Below, one piece after another: positions 33,727-44,865 of a stretch of 64,000 bases of DNA (position 1 is its first letter; the number at the start of each line of letters is the position of its first letter). Source of the stretch: Corynebacterium sp. CNCTC7651 (GTDB lineage Bacteria; Actinomycetota; Actinomycetes; Mycobacteriales; Mycobacteriaceae); the NCBI RefSeq assembly GCF_021496665.1, contig NZ_CP071246.1, positions 1 through 64,000 on the forward strand. The letters run 5' to 3'. The translations under genes and the position numbers were made by a program. The notes under the pieces are model-generated. The model worked only from the letters and a program-made list of their open reading frames with translations, was not told the origin of the DNA and did not search any database.

Positions 33727-34923
33727 CTATTCCCGCCGCTCAGGCTGATCCGGCGGGTCGGGTGGATCAGGCGGGTCGGGGAAGAGCGTCTCCATCACGC
33801 CGTACCGGTGGTAGGTGTTCACTGCTTGGCGTCCGTAGGGGGAGATCCAGATGGAGTGACCGTCGATAAGCTCGATGCGCCCCCACTTGCTGCGCGCAGT
33901 GTCGTCGTCGTTGACGGCGTTGTGGAAGGGGCAGAGGATGACCAGGTTGTCGATGTTGGTCTCCCCGCCGTCGCGCCACGCGCGGACGTGGTGGACCTGC
34001 GAGAAGTCCGCCGCGCGCTTGCAGCCGGGCCACGCGCACACGAGGTTGCGCAGGGAGGCGAGGAGGCGCTGCTCGTCGCCGGCGAAGCGGCGCAGGCGGT
34101 AGGACTTCACCGGCCCGGCGGTGGGATGCACTAGCGCGAGCTCCACGTCCTTGCCGTTGTCCAGGCCGAGACCGGCGGCGAGGTATTCGGTGCCGGTGAT
34201 GGTGGTGCCGTCCGAAAGCCCGAGCAGGACGTCGTCCGCGGTGTGGCCCTCGATGGCGATGATGTCCGGAAGCGGCACCGCGATGATGGGGCGCGGTGCG
34301 GCGGGCGCGATGCCCGCGGTTGCGGTGCTGCCCGTGCCGGTTGCGGCGGTGCCCGCGCCGGTTGCGGCGGTGCGGCCGCGGAGGAGGGACATGAAGGCGT
34401 GGTAGAGCTGGGGGCCTTCGGGCTGGGACGGGTCGATGTGGGCGCGGAGGTTGGCCTCGATGTCGGCGAGGTCGCGCTCCGGGCCGTTCACGTACATGCC
34501 GCGGAAGCGGGACCGGGATCGGCCGAATCGCAGGCCGGGCTGGGGTGCGCGCTCCTCCACGGGCACGAATTCCTTCACCAGCTGCGCAAACGCCTCGTAG
34601 GTGCGCGGCGCCGCCTCCACCAAACGCTCCAGCAGTTCCATGCGCGCCCGCATGGTGCGCTGTGCCTTAGCCAGCTGTCCCAGGCGCTTCTCCACCGCCA
34701 GAAGCTGGTCCACAGAAAACCCGCCCTGGCGCGCGAGCTGCCCGCACCGCGCCTGCTGCTTGGGTGCCGCGCTCGACCCGAAGTACGCCTCGTGCAGCCG
34801 ACCCCACTCGTTGATGCGCGCGGGGTTGAAGCAGGCGGCCGAAAACGCCGCGCGGTCAAAGGACGCCAGGAAGTCGAGGGCATCGGTTGACATCGCGTGG
34901 GCGACGGTCGCTGTAGTGGTCAT
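33727..34923 (-). CDS. DUF222/HNH endonuclease domain protein
   Basis: A 398-residue protein of the actinobacterial DUF222-HNH family (the 13E12-repeat group of mycobacteria). The N-terminal DUF222 region runs to about residue 260 (MELLERLVEAAPRTYEAF). A Thr/Ala/Gly spacer (TAATGAGTAATGTGS) interrupts it. The HNH motif is CAWPGCKRAADFSQVHH, then RDGGETNIDNLVILCPFHN. The tail is Pro/Asp repeats (PDPPDPPDPPD). The frame is open far upstream, but the ATG with TACCCT 8 nt before it is the credible leaderless start. The gene is flanked by inverted copies of GCTTTACGACG at 33695 and 34952. Its role is unknown. Confidence 0.82.
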   Translation of the reverse strand: MTTTATVAHAMSTDALDFLASFDRAAFSAACFNPARINEWGRLHEAYFGSSAAPKQQARCGQLARQGGFSVDQLLAVEKRLGQLAKAQRTMRARMELLERLVEAAPRTYEAFAQLVKEFVPVEERAPQPGLRFGRSRSRFRGMYVNGPERDLADIEANLRAHIDPSQPEGPQLYHAFMSLLRGRTAATGAGTAATGTGSTATAGIAPAAPRPIIAVPLPDIIAIEGHTADDVLLGLSDGTTITGTEYLAAGLGLDNGKDVELALVHPTAGPVKSYRLRRFAGDEQRLLASLRNLVCAWPGCKRAADFSQVHHVRAWRDGGETNIDNLVILCPFHNAVNDDDTARSKWGRIELIDGHSIWISPYGRQAVNTYHRYGVMETLFPDPPDPPDPPDQPERRE

Positions 34924-34931
34924 GGTTTTGG

Positions 34932-34937
34932 AGGGTA
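34932..34937 (-). promoter_or_regulatory. -10 element (TACCCT) for the HNH gene, leaderless start
   Basis: TACCCT on the minus strand, 8 nt before the ATG. Confidence 0.45.
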
Positions 34938-35024
34938 GGGCTGGGAAGAAACGTCGTAAAGCATGAGCCCCGGAAGCCTGTGGATAGCTGATCAGAATTC
35001 CACAGCTTATTGAAAAAGTGCAGC

Positions 35025-35864
35025 TCAGCGCACCGCAGCGCGCGTCAGTTGCAGTGCGGCGACCAGCATGACGGCCACGGGCACGAGCATGAGGGCGGGG
35101 CGGACGGCGAACTCCTCGCCAAGCAGGGCGTACCCCAGCGCGAGCGCCACAACCGGCTCCCCGACCTTGCTCGCGGGCAGCGACGTGGCTAGATCGCCCG
35201 CGCCGAACGCGTACTGCTGCACCACCACGCCCGCCAAGGCGCTCACCACCACCGCCCAGAACTGCCAGCACGTGAGCAGGGCGACGACGCCGCCGCGGGC
35301 CAGCGCGTCCATCGCCACCTTGGCAAACACCGCCAGCAGCCCATAGATCGCGCCGCACGCGAGGCCGTAGGTGAGGGCTTTGGTTTGCGGGGAGCGTCGT
35401 GAAGCAAAGGCGAAAGCTCCCGCTGTGCCCAGTGCCGCCGCGGCGCACACCGCGACCCACTCCCACGCCGCGACCGCGCGCGTGCCGGGCACAGGCTTGC
35501 CGACGATCACCACACACCCAACCGCAACCGTCAGCACCACGGCCCAGAACGCCTCCGCGCGAGACATGGGCGTGCGCGCCACGTGGGCGGACAGCAGCAG
35601 CGTGAGCATGAGGGACAGCACCAGGATCGGCTGCACCACCAAAAGCGAACCGAACGCCAGCGCCGCGGCCTGAAAGGCGTAGGCCAGCAGCGCCACCCCC
35701 ACGGAAAGCCACCACGCAGGCTTGCGCAGGGAGGTCAGGGGAGCGTCGTTCGCCTCGGTGCGGGCCTGGCCGGCGCGCAGGATTCGGTGGCGCCACACGG
35801 TGCCCACGGCAATGAGCAGCGCCGAGATCAGCGCGAGGATTGCCGCCAAGCCGTTGCTGTGCAC
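35025..35864 (-). CDS. DMT-superfamily membrane transporter
   Basis: A 279-residue protein with about nine or ten hydrophobic helices and no long loops. It has the layout of drug/metabolite transporters: [37 protein letters not shown], and [23 protein letters not shown] near the end. The start is a GTG ([10 protein letters not shown]) with TAATAT 8 nt upstream, indicating a leaderless message. An in-frame extension overlapping lysC is not credible. It is divergent from lysC. The substrate is unknown; an amino-acid exporter role is only a guess from location. Confidence 0.75.
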   Translation of the reverse strand: MHSNGLAAILALISALLIAVGTVWRHRILRAGQARTEANDAPLTSLRKPAWWLSVGVALLAYAFQAAALAFGSLLVVQPILVLSLMLTLLLSAHVARTPMSRAEAFWAVVLTVAVGCVVIVGKPVPGTRAVAAWEWVAVCAAAALGTAGAFAFASRRSPQTKALTYGLACGAIYGLLAVFAKVAMDALARGGVVALLTCWQFWAVVVSALAGVVVQQYAFGAGDLATSLPASKVGEPVVALALGYALLGEEFAVRPALMLVPVAVMLVAALQLTRAAVR

Positions 35865-35872
35865 GGCGCATG

Positions 35873-35878
35873 ATATTA
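35873..35878 (-). promoter_or_regulatory. -10 element (TAATAT) for the DMT transporter gene
   Basis: TAATAT on the minus strand lies 8 nt before the GTG, in the divergent gap shared with lysC. Confidence 0.5.
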
Positions 35879-35965
35879 GCCCTCCGCTGCATGCCGGGCA
35901 GGGCGGGGCGCTATTCTTTATGGCGTTATTTATACGGACGAGACCCCAGGAAGGGTGCATCGACC

Positions 35966-38274
<2,309 letters not shown>

Positions 38275-38312
38275 GGCCTCGCGGGGGCGCCAAGATTCGG
38301 GCGTCGTAAAGC

Positions 38313-38336
38313 AAAAAGCCCCTGACGGGGCTTTTT
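38313..38336. terminator. Bidirectional terminator between asd and the YkvI-like gene
   Basis: AAAAAGCCCCTGACGGGGCTTTTT is a compact hairpin with A- and T-tracts on each side. The 11-mer motif (as CGTCGTAAAGC, 38302-38312) directly abuts it. Confidence 0.85.
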
Positions 38337-39743
38337 CTATCGCTCGTCCGCGGCTTCCTCGGCCTCGTCGGCTGCGATGAGCTCGTCGATGGTGGTGTCG
38401 TTCCACGGCTCGTCCGGTTCGTACTCGTCCTGGGTGACGGGCTCGGTATAGCTGACGTAAACCACGTCGCGGCCGACGTCCTCGGGGTCGAACTCCACCT
38501 CCTCGTCCGCCATGAGCTCCTGCGTGACGGATTCCTCCAGGGCCTCGGACAGCGTCTCATCGTCCACGACGGACATGGAGGTGACGTGCTCCAGCTCGCG
38601 CTCGTCGTTCTTGGTGAAGCGCTCGCGCGGGTCCATCTTCATGCGGGTGAGCTCCATCGCGCGCTTGCGGCGCTGCTCCTCCTTGCGCAGCTTGGGCAGG
38701 CCGCCCAGCCAGCCGAAGGTGACCACCACAATCAGGATCAAGCCCATGTAGCCCAGGATCGGATACACCACGGACACCAGCGTCTGGAAGCCCACGAAAG
38801 ACAGCGCGAAGCCGACCAGGCAGGCGATGATGTAGATGCGCTTGAAGCTGCCTTCGCGGCCGCGGGACAGGCGCTTGCCCAGCGCGTAGAACATGCCCAG
38901 CGAGGTGGCGAAGATCATGCCGAAGATGATCAGCGCCATGATGGTGCCCAGCGTCGGGTTCAAGTGCGTGATCAGGGTGAGCAGGGGCATGTCCTGGCCC
39001 TGCACAACGTCGATCTTGACCAGCAGGGACACGGCCAGCAGCATGAGCATGACCAGGTAGCCGATGCCGCCGAACAAGCCGCCGAGGCCCGCCGCGCGCG
39101 TGTTCAGCTCATTACCGCCGATCACCAGCGCCATGGACGCCACGCAGATGACGTTCAGGCCGGTGTAGTTCAGCGCGGAGATCCACCAGTTAGGCAGCGT
39201 GGTGTCCACGTGGGTGGCGGCGTAGTCATTGAGCGCGTTCCAATCCGGGTGCGCGTTAATCAGCGTCCAGCCGCAGCCGATGATGATGAACAGCAGCAGG
39301 AACGGGGTCAGCGCGCCGATCGCGCCCGTGACTTTGTCAACGTCCAGCATGCCGAAGCCCAGCGTGGCCGCCAGCATGGCCACTGCACCCACCCACACCG
39401 GGAGGCCGAACTGCTGGTTCAAGTTCGCGCCGGCGCCGGCAAACATGACGAAACCGATGGAGAACAGCGTGGTAATCGTGGCGATGTCCAGGATCCACGC
39501 CGTGATCTTCGTGCGCGAGATCGGCTCCAGCACCTCCATGTGCTCCTGCGCGCGGAAGTAGGATCCGAGCTGCAGCAGCGTCACGCCGGCGATGAGCATC
39601 AGTGCCGAGGAGAGCACCGCGCCCCAGATGCCCTGGGTACCGAAAGCCGAGAAGTAGAGCATCGCTTCCTGGCCGGATGCGAAGCCGGCGCCCACAAGGG
39701 TGCCGATGAATGCGAATGAAATTAGTGTTGCGGTTCTGAGCAT
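38337..39743 (-). CDS. YkvI-family membrane protein with an acidic C-terminal tail
   Basis: A 468-residue protein with about ten transmembrane helices, starting LISFAFIGTLVGAGFASGQEAMLYFSAFG, the hallmark of the YkvI/APC-like family. The membrane part ends near residue 345. A tail of over 110 residues is cytoplasmic and strongly acidic (EALEESVTQELMADEEVEFDPEDVG; DELIAADEAEEAADER), longer than I expect for the family. AAGGAGAATCG upstream supports the start. Substrate unknown; family members are distantly related to amino-acid and Na+ symporters. Confidence 0.8.
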   Translation of the reverse strand: MLRTATLISFAFIGTLVGAGFASGQEAMLYFSAFGTQGIWGAVLSSALMLIAGVTLLQLGSYFRAQEHMEVLEPISRTKITAWILDIATITTLFSIGFVMFAGAGANLNQQFGLPVWVGAVAMLAATLGFGMLDVDKVTGAIGALTPFLLLFIIIGCGWTLINAHPDWNALNDYAATHVDTTLPNWWISALNYTGLNVICVASMALVIGGNELNTRAAGLGGLFGGIGYLVMLMLLAVSLLVKIDVVQGQDMPLLTLITHLNPTLGTIMALIIFGMIFATSLGMFYALGKRLSRGREGSFKRIYIIACLVGFALSFVGFQTLVSVVYPILGYMGLILIVVVTFGWLGGLPKLRKEEQRRKRAMELTRMKMDPRERFTKNDERELEHVTSMSVVDDETLSEALEESVTQELMADEEVEFDPEDVGRDVVYVSYTEPVTQDEYEPDEPWNDTTIDELIAADEAEEAADER

Positions 39744-39827
39744 GAGCGCTCGATTCTCCTTGCGCGCACATGCCGGCGCGCTATAAGGGGCAAAAGTGGT
39801 CGGATCAAGTGTAGCGAAGCCTCCCGG

Positions 39828-40364
39828 CTACTCGCCCGCCACCAAATCCCGCCGCGCCCGCGCGACGCGGGAGCGGATGGTGCCCACGCGCACGCCGGCG
39901 ATCTTCGCCGCCTCCTCGTACGTGTACCCCAGCACCTGTGTGAGCACGAGTGCTTCCCGACGCTCGGGCGCCAGCGCCTCCAGCATCGCACGCGCGTCCA
40001 TCACCTCGAGCCACACGTTCGGGTTGTCTGGGCTGGGCTGTGCGGAGGCCACATCGTCGTACTCCGCCTGGGATTTCCGCGGCCGCGCCATGTCGTGGCG
40101 CACGGAATCCACCCACGTCCGCCGCGCCAGGGACAAGAGCCAGGTGCGTGCCGACGATCGCCCAGCGAACCTCGGCAGCGACTTCAACACGCGGAGGTAG
40201 GTCTCCTGCGTCAGGTCGTCGGCGTATTCGCGGCCGGCGAGGTGGGCGAGCAGGCGCCACACGTCGTCCTGCGTGTGCGCGATGAACTCGGTGAGCGCGG
40301 CCTTGTCGCCCCGGCCGGCCCGCAGGGCCAGGTCGGTGACGTAGGCGTCGTCGGTCCTGCTCAC
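39828..40364 (-). CDS. sigC: ECF RNA polymerase sigma factor SigC
   Basis: A 178-residue ECF sigma factor. Region 2 holds DDLTQETYLRVLKSLPRFAGRSSARTWLLSLARR and region 4 holds TQVLGYTYEEAAKIAGVRVGTIRSRVARARRDL. The GTG start (VSRTDDAYVTD) is preceded by TAGTCT at 8 nt without a Shine-Dalgarno sequence. It is divergent from katA, as in C. glutamicum where the sigC-katA pair occurs. No anti-sigma gene is adjacent. In C. glutamicum SigC governs respiratory-chain genes; that role here is by homology of context. Confidence 0.88.
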   Translation of the reverse strand: MSRTDDAYVTDLALRAGRGDKAALTEFIAHTQDDVWRLLAHLAGREYADDLTQETYLRVLKSLPRFAGRSSARTWLLSLARRTWVDSVRHDMARPRKSQAEYDDVASAQPSPDNPNVWLEVMDARAMLEALAPERREALVLTQVLGYTYEEAAKIAGVRVGTIRSRVARARRDLVAGE

Positions 40365-40372
40365 GTTGCGAA

Positions 40373-40378
40373 AGACTA
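40373..40378 (-). promoter_or_regulatory. -10 element (TAGTCT) for sigC, leaderless start
   Basis: TAGTCT on the minus strand, 8 nt before the GTG. Confidence 0.5.
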
Positions 40379-40395
40379 CCAAACGAAAACGCGCC

Positions 40396-40401
40396 TAAGA
40401 T
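40396..40401 (+). promoter_or_regulatory. -10 element (TAAGAT) for katA
   Basis: TAAGAT lies 44 bp before the katA ATG, leaving a short untranslated leader that contains the GGAGGA ribosome site. Confidence 0.4.
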
Positions 40402-40445
40402 TGAATGCGACCGTACTTATTTATTGACCAATGGAGGACAGCACT

Positions 40446-42074
40446 ATGGCTGACCAGCAGAAGCCCGGCCAGGAGCAGTCGCAGGCAGAGCCGATCGTCG
40501 CACGCGGCGAGCGCCCGGCCGGCGACGGCCGCACCACCACCCTCGGCGGCGTGCCCGTCGCCAGCGAGAACATCTCCGTGACGCAGGGCCGCCAGGGCGC
40601 GAACGCGATGACGGACATTCACCTGATTGAGAAGCTCGCGCACTTCAACCGCGAGAACGTGCCGGAGCGCATCCCGCACGCGAAGGGCCACGGCGCGTTC
40701 GGTGAGCTGCACATCACCGAGGACGTGTCCAAGTACACCAAGGCCAAGCTGTTCCAGAAGGGCACCGTCACCCCGATGGCCGCCCGCTTCTCCGCAGTTG
40801 CCGGCGAGTCCGGCGCGCCCGACACCTGGCGCGACGTGCACGGCTTCGCCCTGCGTTTCTACACCGAGGACGGCAATTACGACATCGTGGGCAACAACAC
40901 CCCGGTGTTCTTCCTGCGCGACGCGATGAAGTTCCCGGACTTCATCCACTCCCAGAAGCGCGACCCGGCATCCGGCCTGCGTTCGGATGAGATGCAGTGG
41001 GATTTCTGGTCCCGCACCCCGGAGACCCTGCACCAGGTGACCTACCTGCTGGGCGACCGCGGCACCCCGAAGACCAGCCGCCACCAGGACGGCTTCGGCT
41101 CCCACACCTTCCAGTGGATCAACGAGGAAGGTGACGCGGTGTGGGTCAAGTACCACTTCAAGACTCGCCAGGGCTGGGAGTGCTTCACCGACGCCGAGGC
41201 CACCGAGAAGGCCGGCACCGACCCGGACTTCCACCGCGAGGATCTGTTCAAGTCCATCGAGCGCGGCGATTACCCGATCTGGGACGTCAAGGTGCAGATC
41301 ATGCCGTTCGAGGACGCCGCCACCTACAAGTACAACCCGTTCGACTTGACCAAGGTGTGGAGCCAGAAGGACTACCCGCTGCAGGACGTGGGCTACTTCG
41401 TGCTCAACCGCAACCCGAAGAACTTCCACGCGCAGATCGAGCAGATCGCGATGGATCCGTCCAACCTGGTGCCGGGCGTGGGCCTGTCCCCGGACCGCAT
41501 GCTGCAGGCGCGCATCTTCGCCTACGCGGACCAGCACCGCTACCGCATCGGCACGAACTACAACGACTTGCCGGTGAACCAGCCGCTGACGGACGTGAAC
41601 ACCTACGCCGAGCGCGGCTCCATGGCCTACTTCTTCAACAACGAGGGCGAGCCGAACTACTCCCCGAACCGCACCGACAAGGGCATGGGCTACCTGGACA
41701 ACGGCGAGGATTCCTCCTCCATGCAGGATTACGGCCAGGCCTCGAACCTGTACGTGAACCCGGACCCGCACGGCACCGATCTGGTGCGCGCGGCGTACGT
41801 GAAGCACGAGCTTGACGACGATTCCTCCCAGGCCCGCAACCTCTACGAGAACGTGTTCGACGATGCGGCCAAGAAGCGCTTCGTGGACAACATCACCAAC
41901 AAGATGCTGGCCATCGAGAACAAGGACGTGGAGGAGCGCACCTTCAAGTACTGGGGCATGATCGGCGACGAGCTGGAGCAGCAGCTGCGCTCCGAGCTGG
42001 GCCGCAAACGGGCCGCGGCGGAGCGCGGCGACAGGGACAAGGCGGACAAGCAGGCTTCCACCGCCAACCCCTAA
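40446..42074 (+). CDS. katA: Catalase (haem, small-subunit clade)
   Basis: A 542-residue monofunctional haem catalase. The distal His is in ERIPHAKGHGAFGELHIT, the distal Asn in DIVGNNTPVFFLRDA, and the proximal Tyr ligand in RIFAYADQHRYRIGTNY. The ATG (MADQQKPG) is preceded by GGAGGA at a suitable distance; an in-frame ATG 15 bp upstream overlaps the ribosome site. The hydrophilic ends (about 30 residues each, Gln/Ala/Lys-rich) flank the conserved core. A terminator lies at 42110. Regulation by an OxyR-like factor is plausible, but no site was identified. Confidence 0.95.
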   Translation: MADQQKPGQEQSQAEPIVARGERPAGDGRTTTLGGVPVASENISVTQGRQGANAMTDIHLIEKLAHFNRENVPERIPHAKGHGAFGELHITEDVSKYTKAKLFQKGTVTPMAARFSAVAGESGAPDTWRDVHGFALRFYTEDGNYDIVGNNTPVFFLRDAMKFPDFIHSQKRDPASGLRSDEMQWDFWSRTPETLHQVTYLLGDRGTPKTSRHQDGFGSHTFQWINEEGDAVWVKYHFKTRQGWECFTDAEATEKAGTDPDFHREDLFKSIERGDYPIWDVKVQIMPFEDAATYKYNPFDLTKVWSQKDYPLQDVGYFVLNRNPKNFHAQIEQIAMDPSNLVPGVGLSPDRMLQARIFAYADQHRYRIGTNYNDLPVNQPLTDVNTYAERGSMAYFFNNEGEPNYSPNRTDKGMGYLDNGEDSSSMQDYGQASNLYVNPDPHGTDLVRAAYVKHELDDDSSQARNLYENVFDDAAKKRFVDNITNKMLAIENKDVEERTFKYWGMIGDELEQQLRSELGRKRAAAERGDRDKADKQASTANP

Positions 42075-42109
42075 GCCCTTATTGCTCGCCTGAGGGCGAT
42101 TAGAGAAGA

Positions 42110-42141
42110 AACCCAGCCAGCTTCGTGTTGGCTGGGTTTTT
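42110..42141 (+). terminator. Rho-independent terminator of katA
   Basis: AACCCAGCCA and TGGCTGGGTT pair, followed by TTTCC. The loop is GCTTCGTGT. Confidence 0.85.
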
Positions 42142-42259
42142 CCTGTTTAAGTTCTCCGAACGTTCACCTCCGGGCCACCGAATCATCATCTCTTTCCCGT
42201 AATGTCTCGCGTACCTGTGCCTGGCACGCGGGCGCACGATCAGATGAGGTTGGGTGAGC

Positions 42260-43528
42260 ATGAGTAAAGATACTGGCGGGTCGACCGCCGTTCGTTTGGA
42301 AGACAACGTGGAGCAGCAAAGCTCCGACTCGGACTTTGAGAAGCAGTTCGAGGAAGAAAAGAAGGATCCATTGGGCTTCCTGCCGTTCACCGGCACCGCG
42401 AAGTCCGTCGCTGAGTGGGTAGCGGTCGCCCTCGCAGTGTGGCTGCTTCTTAACGGTGTGGGCATGATCGGCGACGGCTTCAAGATGGCCGCCGGCGACC
42501 AGGCCAAGCAGCTGTTCGCGTTCGCCGAGAACCCGTTCGTGGGTCTGGCGATCGGTATTATCACCACCGCAATTATCCAGTCCTCTTCGACCACCACGTC
42601 GATTGTGGTGGGCATGCTCGCCGGCGGCCTCCCGCTGGAGATCGCGGTGCCGATGCTCTTCGGCGCCAACATCGGTACCTCGGTGACGTCCACGCTGGTT
42701 GCGGTGGGTCTGGCCGGCAACAAGCGCCAGTTCCGCAACGCGTTCTCCATGGCGACGGTGCACGACTTCTTCAACCTCCTCGCGCTACTGATCTTCTTCC
42801 CGCTGGAGCTGTTCTTCGGCGTGCTGTCCAAGTCGGCGCAGGCAATCGCGCCGTCCTTGTCCGGCCAGGGCGACAACCCGGTGGCCAGCGTGTTCAACGT
42901 GGTGGGCGACTTCATTGACACCATCACCGAGCCGCTGGTGAGCTTGGCGACGGGCCTCGTCGAGCCGCTTGGCAACGTGTGGGGCGGCGTCATCCTCGCT
43001 GTGCTGGGTATCGTGCTCATCCTGGTGTCCATCAGCTTCATCGGTAACCTGCTCAACGCCCTGCTGGTGGGCCGCGCGCAGGAGATCCTTCACGCAGCGC
43101 TGGGCCGCGGCGTGTTCACCGGTGTGCTCTCCGGTGCGCTGATCACCGCGATTGTGCAGTCCTCTTCCACCACCACCGCGCTTGCTGTGCCGCTGGCCGG
43201 CTCCGGCAAGTTCAAGGTGCGCGAGCTGTTCCCGTTCGTGGTCGGCGCAAACATCGGTACCACCATCACCGGCCTGATCGCGGCGTTCTCCGCGTCCGGT
43301 GTGGAGGCAGAGGCCGCTATGACCGGTGCGCTGGTGCACACCATGTTCAACCTCTTCTCCGCGATTGTCATCCTGGGTATCCCGTTCCTGCGTGAACTGC
43401 CGCCCACCGGCTCGGACTGGCTGGCCAAGATGGCGGACCGCAACAAGATCTACGTCTTCGTCTGGGTCGCCGGCGTGTTCTTCGTCATCCCGATCCTGGC
43501 CGTGATCATCTCCAACGCCCTGTCCTAA
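42260..43528 (+). CDS. Na+/phosphate cotransporter family protein (PNaS)
   Basis: A 422-residue membrane protein with the duplicated Na_Pi_cotrans layout. Both repeats show the QSSS signature: GIITTAIIQSSSTTTSIVVGM and ALITAIVQSSSTTTALAVPL. Each is followed by the GANIGT motif (MLFGANIGTSVTSTL; VVGANIGTTITGLI). The ATG is preceded by GAGGTTGGGTGA; an in-frame GTG 6 bp earlier is an alternative. It imports phosphate with sodium in the family. It is the first gene of a three-gene operon with a small hypothetical protein and a PstS-like lipoprotein. Confidence 0.88.
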   Translation: MSKDTGGSTAVRLEDNVEQQSSDSDFEKQFEEEKKDPLGFLPFTGTAKSVAEWVAVALAVWLLLNGVGMIGDGFKMAAGDQAKQLFAFAENPFVGLAIGIITTAIIQSSSTTTSIVVGMLAGGLPLEIAVPMLFGANIGTSVTSTLVAVGLAGNKRQFRNAFSMATVHDFFNLLALLIFFPLELFFGVLSKSAQAIAPSLSGQGDNPVASVFNVVGDFIDTITEPLVSLATGLVEPLGNVWGGVILAVLGIVLILVSISFIGNLLNALLVGRAQEILHAALGRGVFTGVLSGALITAIVQSSSTTTALAVPLAGSGKFKVRELFPFVVGANIGTTITGLIAAFSASGVEAEAAMTGALVHTMFNLFSAIVILGIPFLRELPPTGSDWLAKMADRNKIYVFVWVAGVFFVIPILAVIISNALS

Positions 43529-43546
43529 AGAAAGCGAGTACAAGCC

Positions 43547-43873
43547 ATGACTAATCCGAACATGCACCTCGACCCGACGGACCCGGACTTCGACCTCGGT
43601 CCGCTCGCGGCAGAGCTGATCAACAATGAGGCCCCGGATGCGGCGCTGGAGGCGCTGCTCAACGAGCTGGAGGAAACCGCCGCTGAGCTGCGCACCGAGC
43701 TGGAGGCCCGCCAGGGTGCCCGCACTGAGGCGAAGCGGTCCCACCTCACCCCGGAGCAGGAGGCGGAGCTTCAGAACGTGCCGCACTACATGGCCACCAA
43801 CAAGGGCAGCTGGATGAACCTGTTCAAGCTGCTGCGCGAGTTCCGTACCGAGATGCGGGAGGGCGGCAAGTAA
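43547..43873 (+). CDS. Small conserved hypothetical protein in the Na/Pi operon
   Basis: A 108-residue soluble, acidic, predominantly helical protein (ALEALLNELEETAAELRTELEARQG is a probable coiled coil). It has no signal peptide. It starts 18 bp after the cotransporter stop, with AAAGAAAGCGAG upstream. The stop overlaps the ATG of the next gene (TAATG), so all three are co-translated. The function is unknown; a cytoplasmic regulator or scaffold for the transporter is a guess. Confidence 0.7.
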   Translation: MTNPNMHLDPTDPDFDLGPLAAELINNEAPDAALEALLNELEETAAELRTELEARQGARTEAKRSHLTPEQEAELQNVPHYMATNKGSWMNLFKLLREFRTEMREGGK

Positions 43874-44796
43874 TGAAGCGCATTTACGCCGCCCTGCCGC
43901 TCGCGGCAGCCATGCTGCTCACCGGTTGCTCCACTGAATCCAAACCGGCTGGAGACGGTGTTATTGACATCACCGGTTCCGCCACCGTGGAGCCGATCAC
44001 CCGCTTCATCGCGGAGCGCACCGACACCCCGGTCAACCTCACCTCCGAGGGCTCCACCGACGGTTTCCAGGTGTTCTGCAAGGGCGAATCCGACATCAAC
44101 GATTCCTCCGTGGCCATCCCGGCCGAGGACCAGAAGCTCTGCGCGGATAACAAGGTGGAGTTCATCGAGCTGCCGATCGCACTCGACGCGATCACGCTGG
44201 TGAAGAACGACCAGAACACCTGGGCGCAGGACCTCACCATCGACCAGCTGCGCGAGATCTGGTCCGCCGAGTCCTCCGTGTCCAAGTGGTCCGACCTGGA
44301 CCCGAGCTGGCCGGATGAGGAAATTGTGCTCTACGGTCGCCCGGAGGGTTCCGGTACCCTCGGCGTGTTCACGGCCACCGTGCTGGACGGCGAGAAGATC
44401 CGCGAGGACTACAAGGCTACGGATGACATCGACGAGCTCTCCGGCTGGATCGCCGACGACGTCAACGGCCTGGGCTTCATGGGCGTGGGCAACTACCTGG
44501 CCACCGAGGGCTCCATCCGCGACCGCATCGGCAACGTGTCCGTCGACGGTGTTGCCCCGGGCCGCGAGGAGACCCAGTCCGGCGAGTACCCGCTGTCCCG
44601 CCCGCTGTTCATCTACGTGAGCAAGAAGTCGGCTGAGGCGGAGACCGTGGAGACGTTCGTCACCGAGTACCTCAACCGCGTCGAGGCCGCGCTGCCGCGC
44701 GTGTTCTTCTACCAGCTGCCGGAGGAGGATTACACCGCTGCCAAGGAGCGTTTTGAGAAGCGCACCGTGGGCGCGGATGATCGCTGGCAGGGTTAG
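43873..44796 (+). CDS. PstS-like phosphate-binding lipoprotein
   Basis: A 307-residue lipoprotein with signal peptide MKRIYAALPLAAAMLLTGCS, whose lipobox cysteine follows LTG. The mature part is a periplasmic-binding-protein fold of the PBP_like_2/PstS group. VIDITGSATVEPITRFIAE is the usual SGS-type phosphate loop start, and LYGRPEGSGTLGVFTATVL is the second phosphate loop. It lacks adjacent pstCAB. Its ATG overlaps the upstream gene's stop, linking it to the Na/Pi cotransporter rather than to an ABC importer. Confidence 0.85.
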   Translation: MKRIYAALPLAAAMLLTGCSTESKPAGDGVIDITGSATVEPITRFIAERTDTPVNLTSEGSTDGFQVFCKGESDINDSSVAIPAEDQKLCADNKVEFIELPIALDAITLVKNDQNTWAQDLTIDQLREIWSAESSVSKWSDLDPSWPDEEIVLYGRPEGSGTLGVFTATVLDGEKIREDYKATDDIDELSGWIADDVNGLGFMGVGNYLATEGSIRDRIGNVSVDGVAPGREETQSGEYPLSRPLFIYVSKKSAEAETVETFVTEYLNRVEAALPRVFFYQLPEEDYTAAKERFEKRTVGADDRWQG

Positions 44797-44817
44797 TTCG
44801 AGCGGACGTCGATAAGC

Positions 44818-44840
44818 AAAAAGCCCCTTCGGGGGCTTTT
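44818..44840 (+). terminator. Terminator of the Na/Pi operon
   Basis: AAAAAGCCCCTTCGGGGGCTTTT is a tight hairpin with a TTCG-like loop. The 11-mer CGTCGATAAGC directly abuts it at 44807-44817. Confidence 0.88.
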
Positions 44841-44865
44841 CTTCTGCGGTGGGTAGGGTGGAGGT

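Noticed and set aside
34924..35892. N-terminal extension of the HNH gene into the DMT transporter region
   Set aside because: It overlaps the DMT gene in a different frame, and the ATG at 34923 has a good leaderless promoter.
38337..39743. YkvI-like protein as an amino-acid permease with a known substrate
   Set aside because: No substrate-specific motif can be seen; only the family can be named.
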